NCBI GenBank assembly: GCA_003162615.1 | Contig: PMNG01000066.1 | Coordinates: forward strand, 133-8,703 | Direction of reading: 5' to 3' | DNA from: Methanothrix sp. | Lineage (GTDB): Archaea; Halobacteriota; Methanosarcinia; Methanotrichales; Methanotrichaceae | Length of the DNA: 8,571 bases | Shown here: positions 4,690-8,571 of the stretch, in pieces | Numbering within the stretch: the first letter of the stretch is position 1 | Layout of the letters: each line of letters begins with the position of its first letter | The notes under the pieces: generated by a model | Database searches by the model: none | Told to the model about the DNA's origin: nothing | What the model saw: only the letters and a program-made list of their open reading frames with translations | Translations under genes and position numbers: made by a program

Positions 4690-5223
4690 TCATTTCATTC
4701 TTTTGACCTTTTTTGCGACTACCAGTGCCAGCACAACTGTGAGAAAAACCAAGGCTTCAAAGGCTGGGCTTTTCCTAGAGGCCTTGGATGACACAGACGA
4801 ATTAGATGACTCATTTGCAAAAATGTTTGCAGGGCTGTTTATAGAATTGTTGGCAGGCACCAGATGCTCAGATCTGTTGGCAGACGAACTTTTGTTCAGC
4901 CCTATCTCCACCAAGTCCAGTTCACCCCCAGCATAGATCTTGTTCACTGTTAGATTTGTATGGTCGTAGTCAAAGTGGCCACCTACTTCCAGAAGCGAGG
5001 ATTTCAGTGTCTCGTTTTTGTTGTAGAGCTTCAACCAAACCACACCTGCCGAGGGATCGACGTCCTCAGCCACCAGTGTTCTGTTATCCGAAATGTTGTA
5101 GGGCTGCTGCGTGTGCAGAAGGAGCACTTCGCCAAAGGATGGTGTGACCGTTGCACCAGCAGCTGCTAGAATCACAACCAAGAATATCGCGCATTTCCAT
5201 TTCATATCTGAGCCCTTTGTCAT
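4690..5223 (-). CDS. Small S-layer-domain surface protein with a PGF-CTERM-like tail
   Basis: A 177-residue exported protein. Residues 11-23 form the hydrophobic core of a signal peptide (CAIFLVVILAAAG) after a short basic end, with probable cleavage near S29-E32. Residues 32-110 fit one copy of the Methanosarcinales S-layer duplication domain: L-L-H-T-x-x-P-Y, VAEDVDPSAGVVWLKLY, then GGHFDY and KIYAGGELDLVEI. A Ser/Asn-rich stalk follows (111-150). The protein holds about nine N-glycosylation sequons (N43, N47, N70, N90, N110, N116, N125, N137, N141). The tail has PAFEAL at 153-158, a hydrophobic helix, and KKVKRMK. This is the layout of PGF-CTERM archaeosortase substrates, though with PAF in place of PGF. 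The start is set by GAGGAGG 10 bases upstream; M7 is an alternative. A full S-layer protein has two or more such domains, so this is an accessory surface protein. Confidence 0.8.
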   Translation of the reverse strand: MTKGSDMKWKCAIFLVVILAAAGATVTPSFGEVLLLHTQQPYNISDNRTLVAEDVDPSAGVVWLKLYNKNETLKSSLLEVGGHFDYDHTNLTVNKIYAGGELDLVEIGLNKSSSANRSEHLVPANNSINSPANIFANESSNSSVSSKASRKSPAFEALVFLTVVLALVVAKKVKRMK

Positions 5224-5284
5224 CAGCCGACGGCCTCCTCATGGGCTGTTGTAGATCACTTCTACGGACTATTTACCGAAAGGG

Positions 5285-5304
5285 TTTATTACTTATGAAT
5301 ATAT
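5285..5304 (+). promoter_or_regulatory. Promoter region of the cfbA-cfbE-cfbD operon
   Basis: Two TATA-like elements, TTTATTAC (5285-5292) and GAATATAT (5297-5304), lie 45-64 bases before the cfbA start at 5349, giving a short leader of about 20-35 bases. It is the only AT-rich segment between the divergent surface-protein gene and cfbA, and probably serves only the cfb side. Confidence 0.45.
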
Positions 5305-5348
5305 CGTCAGTTAACACGATAGCGGAGAAAAGTAACATTGGTGTTTCT

Positions 5349-5741
5349 ATGAAGGATGTAGGCATACTTGTGCTGGGGCATGGATCAACCCTGCCCTACA
5401 ACAGAGAGCTAGTGGAGGAGATGGCCCAATTGATCGCCAGGAGCCATCCCGGACCTGTGAAGACCGCTTATCTCAACGCCAATCAGCCCCACATACCTGA
5501 AGGCTTGCAGAGCTTTGCCGGGACCAACGTGAAGAGGATTGTGGCTCTGCCTCTATTCCTGGCTCACGGGGTCCACACCAAGGAAGACATACCCAGAGAG
5601 CTGGGAGTGGATGGAAAGAGCAGAAAGGGCCTTGTGAACATCGGAGGCCGAGGCGTGGAGGTCTTCTGCGCCGAGCCCCTGGGAATGGACGAATGCATCG
5701 CTGCACTGGCTTACAAACGTGCCGAGGAAGCCCTAAGATAG
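5349..5741 (+). CDS. cfbA: Sirohydrochlorin nickelochelatase CfbA
   Basis: A 130-residue small CbiX-type class II chelatase (CbiXS). In methanogens CfbA inserts Ni(II) into sirohydrochlorin, the first committed step towards coenzyme F430; it can also insert cobalt and so may serve cobalamin. The protein is a single half-domain that dimerises to form one active site. Metal-handling histidines are in the expected places: ILVLGHGS with H11, and LFLAHGVHTKEDIP with H73 and H76, before the IPRELG turn. The substrate-side segment NANQPHIPEGL (44-54) is also recognisable. ATG 5349 is chosen because the first strand KDVGILVLG begins there and the length matches the family; the ORF is open far upstream (ATG 5295 and ATG 5151), but those extensions overlap the promoter and the divergent gene. 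It overlaps cfbE by 49 bases. Confidence 0.92.
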   Translation: MKDVGILVLGHGSTLPYNRELVEEMAQLIARSHPGPVKTAYLNANQPHIPEGLQSFAGTNVKRIVALPLFLAHGVHTKEDIPRELGVDGKSRKGLVNIGGRGVEVFCAEPLGMDECIAALAYKRAEEALR

Positions 5742-6940
5742 CCGTCCTTGACACCATCCACGGGGCAGGGATAATTGCTCAAACGATGGTAGATTCAGGG
5801 ATGGATGCACAGGCCTTCGAGGTCTATCACTGCTCCCCCAACCTGGAACGTTTTGATCTCATAGTCTCTCCGGTGCACTTGGGGCCCGGGAATCCAGCTC
5901 TAGCAGAGGCTCGGAGGCTCGGAAAAAGGATCATCACCCATCACCAAGCAGTGGGCGAGCTGGTCCACTCGAGCTTACCGGTATTTGAGGTTACTGGAAC
6001 CCACAGTAAGACCTCCACTGCGTTGCTGCTGTCAAAGATCATCTCCGGAAAGAAAAGGGTCGTCTCTCACACCACTCGCGGCATTGAGCTGTGGTCGAAC
6101 GGATCGAGCCGCGTAGTCCAGGGCGGGTTAAGCATAACTCCAGGAAATGTGATCCGCGCCGTGGAAGCGGCCGAGACGTGCCAGGCTGACTCCCTGGTGT
6201 GTGAAGTGTCCCTTGGGGGCACGGGCCTTGCCGACTTCGGCGTCCTGACTAGCTTTTCCGGGGACTACAGGATAGCTCAGGGAACGGCCAGGGCCAGCAC
6301 AGCCAAGCTGCAGATGGTTACCCTGGCCAAAGAAGGCTCCAGGATCGTTGCTAATGCAGATGTCAGAATATCGCCCGACATCTCCTTCGGACAAGAGGGG
6401 TTTGTCTGTGCTTCTCCCGACAAACTGCACTTCGGAAACGAGGCGGTCGGCCTAGAGCTGGACCGGGACCTCGACTATCCCGGGTACGAAACCGCTATTT
6501 CCGCAGCCGCTGCCGCTTGCCATGCTTCGGGCTTGGGCAAAGAGGAGATCGCAGCGAGCCTGGAGGGTTTCGACGGCTTTGTCGGCAGGATGAAGGTCAC
6601 CAGAGAAGGCGGCCTTGAGATCTACGACAGCTCCAACTCTGGGCTCAAGGTCTCCGATGTGAAACGGGCCCTGGACCGGATCTCGAGCGGCAGGGTTGGC
6701 CTCGTCGTGGGCGAAGAGTCCGAGACTGTCTGCGAAGGGATGGACGTGCCGAAGCTGATAGACCTGCTCAGGCTGCGTCGGTCGGAGATAGATCAACTGG
6801 TCCTAGTCGGAGAGAGGATTGCCCCCTGGGCTGTTGATCTAAAGGCAAAGACCGCACCCAACCTTGCGGCTGGAGTCGAAATGGCAAGGGCCTCGGGCGG
6901 AATTGATAGATTGCTCTCATGTGTCAAATGCTTTAGGTGA
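5693..6940 (+). CDS. cfbE: Coenzyme F430 synthetase CfbE (Mur-ligase-like)
   Basis: A 415-residue MurF-related ATP-dependent ligase. CfbE converts seco-F430 to coenzyme F430 by forming the carbocyclic ring F through an acyl phosphate. Seen: an N-terminal Rossmann-like segment KIAVLDTIHGAG (15-26); ATP loop GTHSKTSTALLLSKII (102-117), a Mur-type loop with Ser at the usual third Gly; VCEVSLGGTGLADFGVLTSF (169-188) with E171 as the magnesium-side acid; ASTAKLQM (201-208) with K205 near the carbamylated-Lys position of Mur enzymes; GRMKV (298-302) and EIYDSSNSGLKVSDVKRAL (309-327), the start of the C-terminal ligase domain. The start ATG 5693 is the only in-frame start near the first strand and lies inside cfbA (49-base overlap). 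The stop lies one codon before the cfbD start. Family assignment is secure from context and motifs; the catalytic roles are inferred from Mur ligases. Confidence 0.9.
   Translation: MHRCTGLQTCRGSPKIAVLDTIHGAGIIAQTMVDSGMDAQAFEVYHCSPNLERFDLIVSPVHLGPGNPALAEARRLGKRIITHHQAVGELVHSSLPVFEVTGTHSKTSTALLLSKIISGKKRVVSHTTRGIELWSNGSSRVVQGGLSITPGNVIRAVEAAETCQADSLVCEVSLGGTGLADFGVLTSFSGDYRIAQGTARASTAKLQMVTLAKEGSRIVANADVRISPDISFGQEGFVCASPDKLHFGNEAVGLELDRDLDYPGYETAISAAAAACHASGLGKEEIAASLEGFDGFVGRMKVTREGGLEIYDSSNSGLKVSDVKRALDRISSGRVGLVVGEESETVCEGMDVPKLIDLLRLRRSEIDQLVLVGERIAPWAVDLKAKTAPNLAAGVEMARASGGIDRLLSCVKCFR
6935..6940 (+). promoter_or_regulatory. Shine-Dalgarno AGGTGA deciding the cfbD start
   Basis: AGGTGA matches the core of the archaeal anti-Shine-Dalgarno. 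It includes the cfbE stop codon and stands 5 bases before ATG 6946. Starts at GTG 6937 or ATG 6940 would overlap the site itself, so ATG 6946 is favoured. Confidence 0.6.
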
Positions 6941-6945
6941 TGATT

Positions 6946-8076
6946 ATGTCGAGCGAAGTCAAGAAAGGCGAGTTTCAGAATATACAGATTCTGCACCCCA
7001 GGCCCAGCTCCATCGTTGCTGCCCTCTACACGCTGCGCGACCTGGGGGCTGAGGTGGTAATACTTCACGGCCCAAGCGGATGCTGCTTCAAGCACGCAAG
7101 GCTATTAGAGGAAGACGGAGTTCGAGTGTTGACCACAGCCCTAGATGAGGTCGGGTTCGTCTTCGGCGGTCAAGAGTCTCTAGTTCGCCTACTTAAGAAG
7201 GCCAAGGAGCTCTTCGATCCAAAGCTCATTGCAATAACAGGAACCTGTAGCAGCATGATCATTGGAGAGGATCTGCACCAGGCCGTTTTGGAAGCCGACC
7301 TGGATGTCCCCGTTCTGGAAGTGGAGGTTCACGCTGGTTATCGCGACAACACCCGTGGGGTGATTATCACTCTAGAAGCTGCTCTGGATCTGGGAATAAT
7401 AGACAGGGACGAGTTCGACCGACAGAAGGCCCTACTGGATAAGGCAACAGAGGTGGAAAGGCTCTATGGTGCTGCCAGCAGCGAATATCTTGCACCCGAT
7501 CGCGGGGATCTCAAGTTTCAGGTGGCTTCCAGGCTACTGGAGCTGATTGCCGAGGGCAAGCGCGGATTGAATATACTTAACGCCAAGAAGGAGACAGCCT
7601 ACATGTTTGCCGATATCGCCGCTGCTGTCTACGAAGTTGCGAACGGAAAGATAGACACTCTGGCTAATTTGGACCAGGAGGTCGGCCTGCCCAAGGTTCG
7701 GAGGGACGCCGGGAACATAGCCCGGGATCTGTCTGATCGGGGAGTCAAGTTCGACCTTATAGGCGGCCTGGACGAGTATCCGGTGGCGGGTGAGACGGTT
7801 GCCGGCTATATCAAAGAACACGGTAGCTACGATTTTGCGGTAATCTCGGGTGTGCCCCACGCCGTTCCAGCTCAATGCCTGCAGGGTTTGGAGATATTCT
7901 CTATTACCAATGGACCGCGGCAGGTCAAGCCCCTCCGTGATATGGGGCACGATCATGTTATAGTAGAGCTGGACCTTCACCCCAAGACCATGGGAGTGAC
8001 TTCTATTGTGGAGTCCGAGTTCGGCGCTACTCTGCGCGCCCTGAACAAATCCGATGCAAAAAAGCTTGGCTCTTAA
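6946..8076 (+). CDS. cfbD: Ni-sirohydrochlorin a,c-diamide reductive cyclase, catalytic subunit CfbD
   Basis: A 376-residue NifD/BchN-like protein. With the NifH-like CfbC it reduces Ni-sirohydrochlorin a,c-diamide by six electrons and closes the gamma-lactam ring to give seco-F430. Seen: FQNIQILHPRPSSIVAALYT (10-29), a CfbD/Nif-like opening; GPSGCCFKHARLL with C46 and C47; ITGTCSSMIIGED with C101, both at the positions of the cluster-binding cysteines; VLEVEVHAGYRDNTRGV, the Nif-like cluster-side loop; and a C-terminal Rossmann region with VVRRD-like turns and HAVPAQCLQG. At about 376 residues it is much shorter than NifD, as expected for CfbD. The start follows AGGTGA (6935-6940). cfbC, its partner, is not in the window. 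It ends 16 bases before the end of secE on the other strand. Confidence 0.94.
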   Translation: MSSEVKKGEFQNIQILHPRPSSIVAALYTLRDLGAEVVILHGPSGCCFKHARLLEEDGVRVLTTALDEVGFVFGGQESLVRLLKKAKELFDPKLIAITGTCSSMIIGEDLHQAVLEADLDVPVLEVEVHAGYRDNTRGVIITLEAALDLGIIDRDEFDRQKALLDKATEVERLYGAASSEYLAPDRGDLKFQVASRLLELIAEGKRGLNILNAKKETAYMFADIAAAVYEVANGKIDTLANLDQEVGLPKVRRDAGNIARDLSDRGVKFDLIGGLDEYPVAGETVAGYIKEHGSYDFAVISGVPHAVPAQCLQGLEIFSITNGPRQVKPLRDMGHDHVIVELDLHPKTMGVTSIVESEFGATLRALNKSDAKKLGS

Positions 8077-8082
8077 AGAGCC
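8068..8082. terminator. Possible bidirectional terminator between cfbD and secE
   Basis: GGCTCTT-A-AAGAGCC is a perfect dyad containing the cfbD stop (8074-8076). On the plus strand it is followed by GGTTTACTTTT and on the minus strand by AAGCTTTTTT, so a T-rich stretch follows on both sides. In archaea termination relies chiefly on T tracts, which fits. The hairpin is short (5-6 usable pairs). Confidence 0.5.
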
Positions 8083-8092
8083 GGTTTACTTT

Positions 8093-8362
8093 TCAACCTA
8101 CGATAGCCTTTGGCACCTGGGTCAATAGCACGTAGATCAGAAACCCCATAATTCCTATTAGGGCTATTCCTGCCATCGACACCTTGGCGATCATCATGAA
8201 CTCTTCTCTGTCAGGCTTTCTGGCCAGCCTAAGGACCCTGATGTACTCTTTTATGTCAAAGGAAGGCCAGGATACGCCCGTATTTCCGACCATCTCATCG
8301 AGGTCAAGCTTGTCCTTGAGCTGCTGAATTCTACTCTCTGCTCCGTTGGTTCCCTCTTTCAT
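8093..8362 (-). CDS. secE: SecE / Sec61-gamma, preprotein translocase subunit
   Basis: An 89-residue archaeal SecE (Sec61 gamma), the single-span clamp of the SecYE-beta translocon in the cytoplasmic membrane. The family core is residues 36-87: an amphipathic helix IKEYIRVLRLARKPDREEF with the conserved K-P-x-x-E-E turn, a short MIAKVSMAGIALIGIMGFLI membrane segment, then YVLLTQVPKAI. The ATG at 8362 is preferred because a TATA box with a BRE-like element sits about 30 bases upstream; the open frame continues to 8458 but that segment overlaps the promoter and is not SecE-like. A shorter start at 8293 (66 residues) would also keep the domain; the extra 23 residues form a charged helix. In many archaea secE lies between ftsZ and spt5; here cfbD follows it convergently, so spt5 is not downstream. 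Confidence 0.92.
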   Translation of the reverse strand: MKEGTNGAESRIQQLKDKLDLDEMVGNTGVSWPSFDIKEYIRVLRLARKPDREEFMMIAKVSMAGIALIGIMGFLIYVLLTQVPKAIVG

Positions 8363-8386
8363 TCCCAGGTTCGAAGGGGGTTCAGA

Positions 8387-8394
8387 ATAAAAAA
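8387..8394 (-). promoter_or_regulatory. BRE/TATA promoter of secE
   Basis: Read on the minus strand, CGAAAG (BRE-like) is followed by CTTTTTTATT. The T-rich box starts 32 bases before ATG 8362, so the transcript would begin at or just before the start codon (leaderless). Confidence 0.5.
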
Positions 8395-8542
8395 GCTTTC
8401 GATCGGGACTACACAATCGGGACTTGCGCGGTAATCGTTTCGGAAAATCTATTGCCAAAAAAGTGGCATGCCCACGGAGCCTTCAAAGATGGGTTCGTGA
8501 GGAAGATAGTCAAAATTAGGCTCATCGCTGTTTTGTGTGGGT

Positions 8543-8563
8543 TGATCTGTAGGTTACAGATCA
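8543..8563. repeat. 9-bp perfect inverted repeat TGATCTGTA-GGT-TACAGATCA
   Basis: A strong 9-base stem with a 3-base loop at the window end, followed by no T tract on either strand. It lies in the 209 bases upstream of secE, where I find no gene. It may end or control an upstream gene beyond the window, or be an operator. Confidence 0.55.
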
Positions 8564-8571
8564 GGCCCTCC

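Noticed and set aside
5151..5348. N-terminal extension of cfbA
   Set aside because: The extra 66 codons overlap the divergent surface-protein gene and the promoter, and the CbiX fold starts exactly at the ATG at 5349.
6128..6430. Minus-strand ORFs inside cfbE and cfbD (6128-6430, 6452-6796, 6793-7095, 7534-7980)
   Set aside because: All are shadows of strongly conserved plus-strand genes.
6946..8076. CfbD as a nitrogenase (NifD) or chlorophyll reductase subunit
   Set aside because: Length of about 376, operon with cfbA and cfbE, and lack of nif or bch neighbours point to CfbD.
8363..8458. N-terminal extension of secE
   Set aside because: The segment holds the TATA/BRE promoter and is not SecE-like.
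8459..8571. Possible ftsZ end upstream of secE
   Set aside because: ftsZ often precedes secE in archaea, but none of the three minus-strand frames gives an FtsZ-like tail; only a dyad is seen.

Overview
The window most likely comes from a methanogenic archaeon of the Methanosarcinales, with Methanotrichaceae (Methanothrix/Methanosaeta-like) as my best guess. The evidence is three coenzyme F430 biosynthesis genes, an iron-sulfur flavoprotein beside an archaeoflavoprotein AfpA, a small S-layer-domain protein with a PGF-CTERM-like tail, an archaeal SecE, and TATA-type promoters. The genus is inference; the methanogen or F430-using archaeon assignment is strong.

The left part (about 1-3100) is AT-rich, gene-poor accessory DNA. 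It starts with a type II toxin-antitoxin pair in hicB-hicA order on the minus strand, with hicA cut by the window edge. Next come a PAS-like coding scrap without a start, a PadR-type regulator, and a 128-residue zinc-ribbon protein of unknown function. About 1 kb of decayed DNA follows, holding two possible gene remnants (one a membrane-helix ORF interrupted by two TGA codons). It ends in a dense group of inverted repeats around 2975-3064 and a short hypothetical gene.

The right part (about 3400-8571) is GC-richer and compact, and looks like core genome. A plus-strand pair encodes an iron-sulfur flavoprotein and AfpA, both redox proteins. A minus-strand surface-protein gene lies between them and the cfb genes. 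Then comes a tightly overlapping operon, cfbA-cfbE-cfbD: CfbA makes Ni-sirohydrochlorin, CfbD is the catalytic subunit of the CfbCD reductive cyclase, and CfbE is the Mur-ligase-like coenzyme F430 synthetase. The other two pathway genes, cfbB (amidation) and cfbC (NifH-like reductase), are not in the window and the cluster is closed on both sides, so they must lie elsewhere. The operon runs into secE on the opposite strand, with a compact hairpin in the 16-bp gap that could terminate both.

I see no CRISPR array, tRNA, rRNA or intact insertion sequence. The known biology here is F430 synthesis. The less explained items are the nested inverted repeat, the two-TGA membrane ORF, the zinc-ribbon gene next to PadR, and the split arrangement of the cfb genes.
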